This document shows, piece after piece, positions 43,607 to 53,540 of a stretch of DNA of 64,000 nt. The notes under the pieces are model-generated. The model was not told the DNA's origin and made no database searches. It was given only the letters and a program-made list of their open reading frames with translations. A program made the translations under genes and the position numbers. The number at the start of each line of letters is the position of its first letter. The first letter of the stretch is position 1. The stretch comes from Sulfuricella denitrificans skB26 (GTDB lineage Bacteria > Pseudomonadota > Gammaproteobacteria > Burkholderiales > Sulfuricellaceae): positions 2,181,501-2,245,500 of the forward strand of contig NC_022357.1 in the NCBI RefSeq assembly GCF_000297055.2. The letters run 5' to 3'.

Positions 43607-44257
43607 ATGAATTTAGCATGGCGATATTCTAACCTGCTCGGCCTGTTTATTCTATTCACAAGCAGTGCCCATGCTACCGAAGTCAACGTGGTCGGCCTGT
43701 TCAACGGCAAAGCCATGATCAGCATCAATGGCGGCAAACATCGTGTAATGGCTGCTGGCGAAACCTCGCCGGAAGGCGTCAAACTAATCAGCTCCGACTC
43801 GACAGCCGCGGTGCTGGAAATCGACGGCAAGCGCCAGAATTTAGGCATGGGCAAAAGCGCCTCGATCCCCTCCGCCGATGGCGGCGGCAACCAGAGTGCA
43901 GTCCTGGCCGGTGATTTGAGAGGCCATTTCGTCACCACCGGCAACATCAACGGCACCAGCACGCGCATGATGGTAGACACCGGGGCGTCCATGGTATCGA
44001 TGAGTAAAGATGAAGCGAAACGGCTCGGGATTTCCTATCTCAACGGCGAACGCGCAGCGGTTTCCACCGCAAACGGTGTGGTTCCGGCCTACCGCGTCAC
44101 CCTCAACACGGTGAGGGTGGGCAATATCACGCTAAATCAGGTGGACGGCCTGGTGCAGGATAGCGGCATGCCTTTCGTACTACTTGGCATGAGCTTCCTG
44201 AAAAGGCTGGAAATTAAGCAGGATGGAACTAACATGACGCTGCTGAAGAAATATTGA
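43607..44257 (+). CDS. Retropepsin-like clan AA aspartic protease (TIGR02281 type)
   Basis: 216 residues. Signal peptide to SSAHATE, then an N-terminal domain and the single-Asp protease domain with MMVDTGASMVSMS and LLGMSFLKRL. Acts in the periplasm, presumably as a dimer because only one DTG is present. Targets unknown. Ribosome-binding site GAGGAG. Confidence 0.9.
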   Translation: MNLAWRYSNLLGLFILFTSSAHATEVNVVGLFNGKAMISINGGKHRVMAAGETSPEGVKLISSDSTAAVLEIDGKRQNLGMGKSASIPSADGGGNQSAVLAGDLRGHFVTTGNINGTSTRMMVDTGASMVSMSKDEAKRLGISYLNGERAAVSTANGVVPAYRVTLNTVRVGNITLNQVDGLVQDSGMPFVLLGMSFLKRLEIKQDGTNMTLLKKY

Positions 44258-44331
44258 GTGGAATCCTGACGCGTCCCTGCCACTACCTGGAATGGTAATT
44301 CAACTGTGAAACACTCAATAATGAGTCGAAT

Positions 44332-45198
44332 TCATCGTAGAGCTTCAGTCAGCAAAGTCCGATAATGCCCGACCAGTTCGTGCTCGCTGCCCACCATATT
44401 AAAAATGGCAATCAGTCCGTTGCGGCCGGCATCGTCGTGGAAAGTCCGGTCGCGGCGTACGATCTCCAGCAACTGTTCCATCGCACCGGCACAATCATCG
44501 CCGATCAGCTTGACCGCGCTCAACTGATAGCGCGCCAGGCTGTTGTACGGTTCCGCAGCGATTTCCCGTTCCAGCGTTTCGATATCCGGCGCATCTTGAG
44601 CGATACGAATAAAGCCTGCGTGCGTCAGCAAGGTACTGATTTCGACATCGGCTCGCACCTCTTCCGGCAGTGCTAACAGCAGATCCTCCGCCTGGGCGAA
44701 ATCGCCCTTGAGCAGAAGCAGCTTGGCAAGGTCGACCGGAATCTGGGCGTTGTAGGGGTCATCCAGAGCGGCCTTGGCCAGCAGGCTGCAGGCATTCTCC
44801 AAATTACCCTGCTGGCGAAAAGCGCTCAACACAACTTGGGACGCCCCGCTTGGCCGAGCAACGAACTTGTCGATAGCGCGACGAAATTCAGCATCGGATT
44901 CTGCGCCATGGATGGTATGTGCCACCTGCCCCTGCCGAAAAAACTTGACCGTCGGCACGCTGGTGACGCCGTACTCTTCTTTGGCCATCCTGCCGTGCTG
45001 ATCGGTATCCAGCAGGACCAGCAGAAACTTTCCGGCATATTCATGCGCAAGCTGAACCAGTCTGGGCATCAGCATCATGCATGGCCCTGCTTGGGGCGAC
45101 CAAAAGTACACCAGTACCGGGCCTTTTCCAGAATTTTCCAGAACCAGGGTGCGGAAGTTGGCGGGGTTCGCGTCAGCTATATAGGGAGATTTCGCCAT
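44332..45198 (-). CDS. YbbN/CnoX-like thioredoxin-TPR co-chaperone
   Basis: 288 residues from MAKSPYIADANPANF. Thioredoxin domain (1-110) with WSPQAGPC, so only one active-site Cys remains instead of CxxC; cis-Pro is at TSVPTVKF. TPR-like repeats fill 130-285. E. coli YbbN (CnoX) protects substrates and hands them to GroEL/DnaK. Two extra residues within the active-site loop are odd. Confidence 0.88.
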   Translation of the reverse strand: MAKSPYIADANPANFRTLVLENSGKGPVLVYFWSPQAGPCMMLMPRLVQLAHEYAGKFLLVLLDTDQHGRMAKEEYGVTSVPTVKFFRQGQVAHTIHGAESDAEFRRAIDKFVARPSGASQVVLSAFRQQGNLENACSLLAKAALDDPYNAQIPVDLAKLLLLKGDFAQAEDLLLALPEEVRADVEISTLLTHAGFIRIAQDAPDIETLEREIAAEPYNSLARYQLSAVKLIGDDCAGAMEQLLEIVRRDRTFHDDAGRNGLIAIFNMVGSEHELVGHYRTLLTEALR

Positions 45199-45280
45199 GC
45201 CATTGGATAGAGAGTGAAGAAGATACGAAGGGCGCGGCCCACGCACTAGACAGTGCATGGAGCGCACCCTACTTTTTTGT

Positions 45281-46123
45281 TCAGCTTGCGGTCTTGTCCC
45301 GTTCGATCAACGCATAAGCCGAGTGATTGTGTATGGACTCGAAGTTCTCAGCCTCAACCACATAAGCATCGATACGCTTGTCGGCATTCAGCGCCGCCGC
45401 CACATCCCGCACCATATCCTCAACGAACTTGGGATTATCGTAGGCGCGCTCGGTGACAAATTTTTCATCCGGCCGCTTGAGCAGGCCGTAGAGCTCGCAT
45501 GACGCCTGATCTTCCACCATCCGCACGACATCCTCGATCCACACCATTTCATTGGTACGCACCGCCACGGTGACGTGGGAACGCTGATTATGGGCACCGT
45601 AATCGGAAATCTTTTTTGAGCACGGGCACAGGCTGGTGACCGGAATCACCACTTTCATAGTGAGCTGGTACTTACCCTTGACGATCTCGCCGACGAAAGT
45701 GACATCATAGTCGAGCAGGCTCTGCACGCCGGAAACCGGGGCCGTCTTGTTAATGAAGTAGGGAAAGCTCATCTCGACGTGGCCGGATTCGGCCTCCAGC
45801 CGCTGCACCATCTCGCGCAGCATAGCCTCGAACGATTCCACAGAAATCTCGCGCTCATTGGCGTCGCTGTTCAGAATCTCAACGAAGCGCGACATGTGCG
45901 TGCCTTTGAAATTATGCGGCAGATAGACGTTCATGTTGAACATCGCGATAGTGTGCTGCACACCCTCGCTCTTGTCCGCCACCCTGACCGGATGTCGAAT
46001 GGATTTAATACCCACCTTGTCGATGGCAATCTGGCGGGAATCCGCATAGTTCTGCACATCGGCGATGGCGTCTTTGTCACAGACGGGGGCGTTCACATCG
46101 CAAGTCACATCACATTCGCTCAT
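45281..46123 (-). CDS. folE2: GTP cyclohydrolase FolE2 (type IB)
   Basis: 280 residues. Metal/catalytic segment [20 protein letters not shown], plus [19 protein letters not shown] and [11 protein letters not shown]. Converts GTP to dihydroneopterin triphosphate, the first step to folate or queuosine; FolE2 tolerates low zinc. Queuosine genes queA and tgt are in the same window. Confidence 0.96.
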   Translation of the reverse strand: MSECDVTCDVNAPVCDKDAIADVQNYADSRQIAIDKVGIKSIRHPVRVADKSEGVQHTIAMFNMNVYLPHNFKGTHMSRFVEILNSDANEREISVESFEAMLREMVQRLEAESGHVEMSFPYFINKTAPVSGVQSLLDYDVTFVGEIVKGKYQLTMKVVIPVTSLCPCSKKISDYGAHNQRSHVTVAVRTNEMVWIEDVVRMVEDQASCELYGLLKRPDEKFVTERAYDNPKFVEDMVRDVAAALNADKRIDAYVVEAENFESIHNHSAYALIERDKTAS

Positions 46124-46181
46124 GAATTTATTCCTTGAATTGATTTAGACCAAGTATAACATCTGATAATAGTTGAGTAAA

Positions 46182-48053
46182 CTACTCAGTTACTTGGGTA
46201 CTGTGTAACCGGCCTTGCACCGCGCGAACAATGCCGTCCTGGTCCAAGCCGCAAGAAGCCAATAATTTGACGGGATCGCCATGTTCGACGAAACGGTCGG
46301 GCAGGCCGAGTTGCAGCACCTGCACCGTCACGCCCTTGCTCTCCAGAAACTCAAGCACAGCGCTGCCCGCACCGCCCATCACCGCATTTTCTTCGACCGT
46401 GACGAGCAGGTCATGGGTTTGCGCCAGGCGTAGCGTCAACTCCTCGTCCAGCGGCTTGACGAAGCGCATATTGGCGACCGTAGCCTTGAGTTCTTCGGCC
46501 GCCGCCAGAGCGGGCGCAAGCATGCTGCCGAAAGCGAGAATGGCGATCTTTTCGCCCTCGCGCCGGACTTCACCCTTGCCTATCGGCAATGCCTGCATTT
46601 CCTGCTGAATGGCGACGCCCATGCCGCTGCCGCGCGGATAGCGTACCGCCGACGGACCGTTGTGCATGAATGCCGTGTAGAGCATCTGACGGCATTCGTT
46701 CTCATCCGATGGCGCCATCACCAGCAGGTTAGGCACACAACGCAAAAAGGACAGGTCGAAACTACCGGCATGGGTCGGCCCGTCGGCGCCTACCAGACCG
46801 GCACGGTCTATCGCCAGCACGATGGGCAGCCCTTGCAGCGCGATGTCATGGATCAACTGGTCGTACGCACGCTGCAGAAAGGTCGAATAGATCGCCACTA
46901 CCGGCTTCATCCCTTCGCAGGCGATGCCGGCGGCAAAAGTCAGCGCGTGTTGCTCGGCGATGCCGACATCGAAATAACGCTTGGGGTATTCCCGGGCGAA
47001 GCGCACCATGCCGGAGCCTTCGCACATTGCCGGGGTAATGCCGACCAGGCGCTTGTCCTGCGCCGCCATGTCGCACAACCAGTCGCCGAATACCTGGGTG
47101 TAAGTCAGCTTGCCGCCCGGCTTGGCATCGCTTACCCCGTCCTCGGGGTTGAATTTGGCCACTCCGTGGTAAAGACAGGGATCCTCTTCGGCCAGCTTGT
47201 AGCCCTTTCCCTTTTGCGTAGCGATGTGCAGCAACTGCGGCCCCTGGAGATGTTTCAGGTTGCTCAGCGTGGTCACCAGCACGTCAAGGTCATGACCATC
47301 GATCGGGCCGATGTAGTTGAAGCCGAACTCCTCGAACAGGGTGCCGGGAATGACCATACCCTTCATGTGCTCTTCGGCGCGCTTGGCCAGTTCCAGAATC
47401 GGCGGTACAGCCCCCAGCACCTTCTCGCCTCCCTTGCGCATTGCGGAATAAAAACGCCCCGACATCAGTTTGGCGAGATAGTTGTTGAGCGCGCCGACGT
47501 TTTCCGAGATCGACATATCGTTGTCATTCAGCACCACCAGAAGATTGGCATCCATCGCCCCGGCATTGTTGAGCGCCTCGAACGCCATACCCCCGGTCAT
47601 CGCGCCGTCGCCGATGATCGCCACCGCGCGCCGATCGCTGCCCTCCGCCTGAGCCGCAACCGCCATGCCGAGTGCGGCGCTTATCGAGGTGCTGGAATGG
47701 CCGGCACCGAAAGCGTCGTATTCGCTCTCGGCGCGCTTGGGAAAACCGGCGATACCGCCTAGCTGGCGCAAGGTGGCCATGGCCTCTCGCCGCCCGGTCA
47801 AAATCTTGTGCGTATAAGTCTGGTGGCCGACATCCCACACCAGCCGGTCGTCCGGCGTGTTGAACACGTAATGCAGGGCGATGGTCAGTTCCACCGCACC
47901 CAGATTGGAGGCCAGATGGCCACCGGACTTGCTCACGCTTTCGATCAGAAAGGTGCGCAACTCCTCGGCGAGTTGAGGCAGTTGCCTGCGCTCGAGGGCG
48001 CGCAACTCTGCGGGGTCGTTGATGGCTTCAAGAAGGGAGTACTTACCTGGCAC
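46182..48053 (-). CDS. dxs: 1-deoxy-D-xylulose-5-phosphate synthase
   Basis: 623 residues. [17 protein letters not shown] motif [33 protein letters not shown] and [18 protein letters not shown]. Commits pyruvate and glyceraldehyde-3-phosphate to the MEP isoprenoid pathway. Follows ispA and xseB; a 105-bp spacer holds a hairpin repeat. Confidence 0.98.
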   Translation of the reverse strand: MPGKYSLLEAINDPAELRALERRQLPQLAEELRTFLIESVSKSGGHLASNLGAVELTIALHYVFNTPDDRLVWDVGHQTYTHKILTGRREAMATLRQLGGIAGFPKRAESEYDAFGAGHSSTSISAALGMAVAAQAEGSDRRAVAIIGDGAMTGGMAFEALNNAGAMDANLLVVLNDNDMSISENVGALNNYLAKLMSGRFYSAMRKGGEKVLGAVPPILELAKRAEEHMKGMVIPGTLFEEFGFNYIGPIDGHDLDVLVTTLSNLKHLQGPQLLHIATQKGKGYKLAEEDPCLYHGVAKFNPEDGVSDAKPGGKLTYTQVFGDWLCDMAAQDKRLVGITPAMCEGSGMVRFAREYPKRYFDVGIAEQHALTFAAGIACEGMKPVVAIYSTFLQRAYDQLIHDIALQGLPIVLAIDRAGLVGADGPTHAGSFDLSFLRCVPNLLVMAPSDENECRQMLYTAFMHNGPSAVRYPRGSGMGVAIQQEMQALPIGKGEVRREGEKIAILAFGSMLAPALAAAEELKATVANMRFVKPLDEELTLRLAQTHDLLVTVEENAVMGGAGSAVLEFLESKGVTVQVLQLGLPDRFVEHGDPVKLLASCGLDQDGIVRAVQGRLHSTQVTE

Positions 48054-48065
48054 AAAAATCCTTCA

Positions 48066-48140
48066 ACCTCGGAGGACGGGGAGGATACGGAAGTGAAAGT
48101 TTTCATGGCTTTCCTCTGCGACCTCCGCGTCCTCGGCGGT
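48066..48140. repeat. Imperfect hairpin repeat, copy 2
   Basis: Complementary arms around GGAGGACGGGGAGGATAC and CTCTGCGACCTCCGCGTCCT. Same family as 41534-41603. It occupies most of the ispA-dxs spacer and would fold in the mRNA. Confidence 0.6.
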
Positions 48141-48158
48141 AAATAACTTAAACCTTGT

Positions 48159-49049
48159 TCAAAATTGCCGCTTGACGATGAAATCGGCGATCTGGCGTAA
48201 TCTTTCCGCCCGTGCGCCGAACACTTCAAGCGACTGTAACGCATCCCGGTGCAAATCAGCAGCAAAAGCACGCGCCGCATTCGCACCTAGAATAGAAACG
48301 TAGGTCGGTTTGTTAGCTTCGGCATCCTTGCCGGCTGTCTTGCCCAGCGTAGCCGTGTTGGATTCAGCGTCGAGCACGTCGTCCACCACCTGGAAGGCCA
48401 GCCCGATACATTTCGCGTAGTGCAGCAAATGCTCCATTTCGCTATTTTCAAGACCCTTGCCACACAACGCGCCCAGTTGCACCGAGGCCCGGATCAGCGC
48501 TCCGGTCTTGTGGATGTGCATGAATTCCAGCTCCGGCAGGGATAGCGTCTTGCCGACGCTTTCGCCGTCAATCGCCTGGCCGCCGGCCATGCCGCGCGAA
48601 CCGGCAGCCACCGCCAGAATCTTCATCATTTCCAGCTGTACTGCGGGAGCGTCTGCCAATGGTCGGTCTGCCAGAACCTGAAACGCCAGGGTTTGCAGAC
48701 TATCGCCCACCAGCAATGCAGTGGCCTCGTCATATTCGTGGTGACAGGTAGGCTTGCCGCGCCGCAAACTGTCATCGTCCATGCATGGCAGGTCGTCGTG
48801 CACCAGAGAATAGGCGTGGATCAGTTCAACCGCAGCCGCAGCCGCATCGACGCACTGCGGACCGGCGCCGACCACCTCACCGGCGGCGAAGGCCAGCAAA
48901 GGCCGGATGCGCTTACCGCCTCCAAGCACGACATAACGCATCGCCTGATGCAGGCGCTGCGGAGCAATCGATGACTGGGGCAGCACATCGGACAATACAT
49001 CTTCCATGCGCTGCTGCTTGGCAACTGCCCATGCCTGAAAATCAATCAT
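48159..49049 (-). CDS. ispA: Farnesyl diphosphate synthase
   Basis: 296 residues from ATG 49049. First Asp-rich motif VHDDLPCMDDD, second QVVDDVLD, plus GGGKRIRPLL. Builds C15-PP from IPP and DMAPP, downstream of dxs. Overlaps xseB by 8 nt. Confidence 0.95.
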   Translation of the reverse strand: MIDFQAWAVAKQQRMEDVLSDVLPQSSIAPQRLHQAMRYVVLGGGKRIRPLLAFAAGEVVGAGPQCVDAAAAAVELIHAYSLVHDDLPCMDDDSLRRGKPTCHHEYDEATALLVGDSLQTLAFQVLADRPLADAPAVQLEMMKILAVAAGSRGMAGGQAIDGESVGKTLSLPELEFMHIHKTGALIRASVQLGALCGKGLENSEMEHLLHYAKCIGLAFQVVDDVLDAESNTATLGKTAGKDAEANKPTYVSILGANAARAFAADLHRDALQSLEVFGARAERLRQIADFIVKRQF

Positions 49050-49290
49050 TGTCTGCACTGGCTTTATCCGCATCGCTAACGAAATTCTGCAAGCTGCCCG
49101 CTTCCAGAATACGCACCTGCTGCTGCGCATCCTGCAACGCCTGCTGACAGAACTGAAGCAGCTCCGCACCGCGCTTATAGGCCGACAGAAGCTGTTCCAG
49201 CGGCAACTGGCCCGCTTCCATGGTGGCGACGATATTTTCCAACTCGGCGAGTGCGCTTTCGAAGGTCGGTGATTTTGAAGCTTTGCTCAT
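49042..49290 (-). CDS. xseB: Exodeoxyribonuclease VII small subunit
   Basis: 82 residues from ATG 49290 (a GTG 12 nt upstream is the alternative). PTFESALAELENIVATMEAGQLPLEQLLSAYKRG is diagnostic when read as two halves around EAGQLPLE. Partner of XseA. Standard xseB-ispA-dxs order. Confidence 0.96.
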   Translation of the reverse strand: MSKASKSPTFESALAELENIVATMEAGQLPLEQLLSAYKRGAELLQFCQQALQDAQQQVRILEAGSLQNFVSDADKASADND

Positions 49291-49472
49291 TACTTGCCGC
49301 ACTCTAAAAAGAGTTAAAATACCGCATATTGCGGTCTCCGGTCAATCTCCGCGCGGCTTTCAGCCACTACGCACAGACGGAAAGCGGCTCTCTCCTTTAA
49401 CCTCCAGCCTGAAGGCAAATCCGGGATAAACTACCCCGCCATGCATTGCACAACCACTTCACAACATAATCC

Positions 49473-50339
49473 ATGCCCAAATTCCCACAACTAAAATCCA
49501 CATGGATGCTCGTAGCCGGCATCCTGTTCGGCTGCATGGGGGTATTCGTCAAAATTGGCTCGGAATTTTTTTCCAGCGCTGAACTGGTGTTCTACCGCTC
49601 ACTGTTCGGCTTGCTGATCATTACCCTGATCATCAAAATCCGGGGCATGAGCATCGCTACACCTCACTGGAAAGCGCACCTTTGGCGCGGACTGTCCGGC
49701 TTCGCCGCGCTGATGCTGTTCTTTTACGCCATCACCCAGCTACCGCTGGCTACTGCGGTAACACTCAATTACACCGCGCCGCTGTTCCTTGCCTTTCTCA
49801 GCGTGCTGATCCTGAAAGAGCGCCCGCACCTGCCGCTATTGCTGGCCATCCTGCTCGGATTTTCCGGCGTGGTGCTGCTGCTGCGGCCCACCCTGCACCA
49901 GGAACAACTGATTGCAGGACTGATGGGGTTGGCCTCCGGCTTTCTCGCCGCCATCGCCTATCTCAACGTCAAGCAACTGGGACGGCTCGGCGAACCGGAA
50001 TGGCGGGTTGTATTCTATTTCACCCTGATCTGCACCTTCGGCGGCGGCGTCTGGATGGGAATTCACGCTTTTCACCCCGTTTCACCGCGAAATTTTTTGC
50101 TCCTGCTTGGTCTTGGCACTACCGCCACCCTGGCACAGCTCGCCATGACCCGCGCCTATCGCGAGGGCGACACGCTGGTGGTCGGCAGCCTGGCCTACAG
50201 TACGGTCATCTTCGCCAGTCTTTGGGGCATCCTGCTGTGGCAGGAAATACTGTCCCTGACCAGTTGGCTGGGGATAGTCCTGATTATCTTGAGCGGTGTT
50301 CTCGCCTCCCGCGTAGCACCCCGTCTTCCTGTTACATAG
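49473..50339 (+). CDS. EamA-family DMT transporter
   Basis: 288 residues, ten membrane segments in two EamA repeats: WMLVAGILFGCMGVFVKIG, FYRSLFGLLIITLII, LNYTAPLFLAFLSVL and a second repeat ending WLGIVLIILSGVLAS. Inner-membrane exporter of metabolites; substrate unknown. Confidence 0.9.
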   Translation: MPKFPQLKSTWMLVAGILFGCMGVFVKIGSEFFSSAELVFYRSLFGLLIITLIIKIRGMSIATPHWKAHLWRGLSGFAALMLFFYAITQLPLATAVTLNYTAPLFLAFLSVLILKERPHLPLLLAILLGFSGVVLLLRPTLHQEQLIAGLMGLASGFLAAIAYLNVKQLGRLGEPEWRVVFYFTLICTFGGGVWMGIHAFHPVSPRNFLLLLGLGTTATLAQLAMTRAYREGDTLVVGSLAYSTVIFASLWGILLWQEILSLTSWLGIVLIILSGVLASRVAPRLPVT

Positions 50340-50384
50340 CCGGTTTGCTATAGTGAAAGAACACCACCTCTAGAAGAGTAAACC

Positions 50385-50732
50385 ATGATCACCATCGAAC
50401 TCCGCAGCCACCTCGTCAACGTCGGCGTGCTGGGCCAGTTCACCCTTGCCGACTTCAAGGAGCTGGAAGACGCCGTTATGTACAAGATCAAGTTCGAGGG
50501 TCGGGTCAACCTGCTGATCGATCTGCGCGACATGGCCAGGTTCACCGTGGATGTTGCCTGGGAAGAAATCAAGTTTACCCGCGAACACCGCTTCGACCTG
50601 TGGAAAATCGCCGTGGTCACCGATAGCCAATGGATCACCTGGAGTACCTGGCTGACCAGCCTGTTCACACCTGCTGAAACCCGGGTGTTCGACGACTACA
50701 ACCTGGCCAGCGATTGGGTTGCCAGCGTTTAG
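50385..50732 (+). CDS. SpoIIAA-like STAS-fold protein
   Basis: 115 residues: GQFTLADFKELEDAVMYKI, VNLLIDLRDMARFTVD, KIAVVTDSQWITWSTWL and VFDDYNLASDWV, the SpoIIAA-like pattern. Possible lipid- or partner-binding protein; role unknown. Ends just before the DUF2784 gene. Confidence 0.85.
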   Translation: MITIELRSHLVNVGVLGQFTLADFKELEDAVMYKIKFEGRVNLLIDLRDMARFTVDVAWEEIKFTREHRFDLWKIAVVTDSQWITWSTWLTSLFTPAETRVFDDYNLASDWVASV

Positions 50733-50739
50733 TTTGCTC

Positions 50740-51156
50740 ATGGCGCTGCTGGCCGACGCAGTCCTGATCGTCCACTTTCTGTTCGTGCTATTCGTGGTGG
50801 GTGGTTTGTTCGCCATCTGGGCCGGCGCCGCACTTGGCTGGAACTGGGTGCGCAACCGCCGCTTCCGCGTCGCACATCTTGCCGCCATCCTCTTTGTAAT
50901 GGCTGAATCTCTCGTCGGCATGGCCTGCCCGCTGACCATATGGGAAGATTTTCTGCGCAAAACCAGTTCGGGCGGGACCAGCTTCATGCAGCGCTGGGTC
51001 GGCCGCCTGACCTTCTATGACCTGCCAGAATGGGCATTCACACTAGCATATGCGCTGTTCGCCCTAGCCGTTCTCGCCACTTTCTGGCTTATCCGCCCAC
51101 AGCACCATGACCTTAACCTGCGCCAGAATCTTCCACCGAAGAAGCCTACTCCTTGA
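50740..51156 (+). CDS. DUF2784 membrane protein
   Basis: 138 residues from ATG 50740. Four membrane segments; FVVGGLFAIWAG, FRVAHLAAILFVMAESLVGMACPLTIWED and LPEWAFTLAYALFAL are the DUF2784 features. Function unknown. Probably co-transcribed with the STAS-fold gene. Confidence 0.88.
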   Translation: MALLADAVLIVHFLFVLFVVGGLFAIWAGAALGWNWVRNRRFRVAHLAAILFVMAESLVGMACPLTIWEDFLRKTSSGGTSFMQRWVGRLTFYDLPEWAFTLAYALFALAVLATFWLIRPQHHDLNLRQNLPPKKPTP

Positions 51157-51209
51157 GTGTGAGGAACATGCCGTTATAATGGCTCGATATCTTCACTCCC
51201 AGACCGCCC

Positions 51210-52820
51210 ATGTACCAGAGTTATTTTAACCTCGCCGAAGCGCCGTTCTCCATCGCGCCGGACCCACGTTATCTCTACATGAGTCAGCGTCACCAGGAGG
51301 CGCTTGCGCATCTGCTCTATGGCGTGAATGGCGGCGGCGGGTTTGTGTTGCTCACCGGCGAGGTGGGGGCCGGCAAAACCACGGTATGCCGCTGCCTGCT
51401 CGAACAGATACCCGAATCCTGCGATGTCGCCTACATATTTAATCCCAAGCTGACGGTAGCAGAGCTACTCTCGACTATCTGCGCCGAATTCGGCATCGCC
51501 TTTCCGACCGGCAACACCAGCGTCAAGGTGTTCGTCGACTGCATCAACGCCTACCTGCTTGACGCCCATGCCAGGGGCAGGCACACCGTACTGATCATCG
51601 ACGAGGCGCAAAACCTCTCTGCCGACGTACTGGAGCAGATGAGACTGCTCACCAACCTGGAAACCAGCCAGCGCAAACTATTGCAGATCATCCTGCTGGG
51701 TCAGCCCGAGCTGGCGACAATGCTGGCACAGCCGGAACTGCGGCAGCTTGCACAACGGATTATCGCGCGCTATCACCTGGGGCCGCTGACCAAGCAGGAA
51801 GTTGCTGCCTACGTGCGGCATCGCCTTGAAGTTTCGGGCACGCAGCGCCAGCTGTTCCCGGCTGCGCTGATGGGAAAGTTGTACCGCCTGAGCGGCGGCA
51901 TTCCCCGGATCATCAACGTACTCTGCGACCGGGCACTGCTGGGCGCCTATGTGCAAGGCAAGGAGCGGGTCGATGCTGCAACCCTCACGCAGGCGGCGCG
52001 CGAGGTGCTCCACCAGCCGACGACGCAACGCCGCATCATGATGCGCCCCCTCCTGGCAGGTTTGGCTTTGGTGGCCGGCAGCGTGCTGGCAGTGGCGCTA
52101 TACCAGCCCATTGCGAAAGACGAAGCACAGACGAAAGCTGCGGATCAGGCAAAATCCGAAAGCCAAATCCAGGTCGCCAAGCCGGAAACGGCATTGCCGG
52201 TTATCCTGGAATGGCCGGCAGCGGAGCCGCTCTCGCGCAGCAAGGCGTTGGCTTACGCCGCACTGTTCCAGGCATGGGGTGCCGACTATCAGGGGGAGGA
52301 CGCATGCCGGCAAGCCGAAAGCATGGGTTTGCGTTGTCGAACCACGCGCGGTGGGCTGGATGAACTGCGTCAACTGAACCGGCCTGCAGTTCTGCATATG
52401 CGCGACAACCAGGGCCAGGAATTCTATGCAACCTTGACCCAACTTGATGATAAATCCGCCACCTTCACCGTTGGCACCGCAACCAGCTCAGTCGCCCTGA
52501 GTGGCTTGGCGACACAATGGTCGGGGCACTACACCATACTGTGGCGGATGCCGCCGGTTGCACGCAAAAATATCCGGCCGGGGGAGCACGGGCCGGATGT
52601 GGAATGGCTGAGCAAGCAACTCGCGCAAGTCCATGGCAAGACGACGGAAACCACCACAGACCCGGTATTTGATGAAGCCATGGTGAGTCAGGTCAAACAG
52701 TTTCAACTCATTGAGGGACTCACACCTGACGGTGCCGTTGGGCCTCAAACCCTGATGAGCCTGAGCAGTGCGGCGGACCGAACGGCGCCGAAACTTTCCC
52801 GCAGGCAAGGGGGAAAATAA
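51210..52820 (+). CDS. gspA: General secretion pathway protein A (ExeA-like ATPase)
   Basis: 536 residues. AAA ATPase (1-270) with YFNLAEAPFSIAPDPRYLYM, Walker A TGEVGAGKTT and Walker B VLIIDEAQN; one membrane segment (LLAGLALVAGSVLAVALY); periplasmic part with a C-terminal peptidoglycan-binding domain (RPGEHGPDVEWLSKQL, GLTPDGAVGPQTLMSL). GspA/ExeA with GspB places the type II secretin through peptidoglycan. gspB follows after 1 nt. Confidence 0.95.
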   Translation: MYQSYFNLAEAPFSIAPDPRYLYMSQRHQEALAHLLYGVNGGGGFVLLTGEVGAGKTTVCRCLLEQIPESCDVAYIFNPKLTVAELLSTICAEFGIAFPTGNTSVKVFVDCINAYLLDAHARGRHTVLIIDEAQNLSADVLEQMRLLTNLETSQRKLLQIILLGQPELATMLAQPELRQLAQRIIARYHLGPLTKQEVAAYVRHRLEVSGTQRQLFPAALMGKLYRLSGGIPRIINVLCDRALLGAYVQGKERVDAATLTQAAREVLHQPTTQRRIMMRPLLAGLALVAGSVLAVALYQPIAKDEAQTKAADQAKSESQIQVAKPETALPVILEWPAAEPLSRSKALAYAALFQAWGADYQGEDACRQAESMGLRCRTTRGGLDELRQLNRPAVLHMRDNQGQEFYATLTQLDDKSATFTVGTATSSVALSGLATQWSGHYTILWRMPPVARKNIRPGEHGPDVEWLSKQLAQVHGKTTETTTDPVFDEAMVSQVKQFQLIEGLTPDGAVGPQTLMSLSSAADRTAPKLSRRQGGK

Positions 52821-52821
52821 C

Positions 52822-53524
52822 ATGTCGTATATCCTGGAAGCGCTCAAAAAATCCGACCAACAGCGTCAGCTCGGGGCTACACCCACATTGCCACCCGCAC
52901 AGGCACCGGTAGCTGCGCCCAAACAACCCGTGTTTTTGTATTACGGCCTGCTTGCCGCGATTCTGCTCGCCGCCGGCATCCTGATCGGCTGGCTGCGGCC
53001 GTGGCAGGCGGAACAACCGGCTCCTGAAACTGAAAACTTCGCCGCAAAATCACCCCTATCGACCACACCAAACCGCGCCGGCACTCGTGCCCGAGCCCAT
53101 GGTCAGACAGATGGTGCAGGAATTACCGGCACCGAATTCAGCACCCACCGTGCAGCCGGCTCCCATGGTTACCACCATGAAACCAGACGCGTCCGCACCC
53201 GCCAGAACCGAGACGCACGACACTCCGCCCAGAGACGTTGCCACCCACCCGGCTTCCGGGCCGGAAAAGCCCGCCGACGCTGCACGGGAACAGAAAGTAG
53301 TACCCATGGCCGAACTGCCTCTCCCTATCCAGCAGGAGATTCCAGCCATGACGATTCCGCTCCATGCCTATTCGAGCAAACCCAGGGATCGCCTCGTCAG
53401 CATCAATGACCGGATGCTGCGGGAAGGCGAATCCCTGACGCCCGGCCTCAGGCTGGAGCAAATCACCAAGGATGGCCTGATTTTCAGCTACAAGGGATAT
53501 CGTTTCCAGCGCGGTGTTCAGTAG
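52822..53524 (+). pseudogene. gspB: General secretion pathway protein B, frameshifted
   Basis: N-terminal part MSYILEALKKSDQQRQLGATP plus a membrane segment (YYGLLAAILLAAGILIGWL) is in one frame until about 53050; the GspB C-terminal domain (ELPLPIQQEIPAMTIPLHAYS, SINDRMLREGESL, LIFSYKGYRFQRGVQ) continues in the next frame to 53524. The shift of one base lies between about 53040 and 53087, with AAAA and CCCC runs as candidate sites. Either a sequencing error or a recent mutation; without it the protein would be about 233 residues. Confidence 0.8.
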
Positions 53525-53540
53525 CAACCGATCCACTACC

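Noticed and set aside
46662-47762. 366-codon frame antisense to dxs
   Set aside because: Mirror of dxs codon usage with no recognisable domain.
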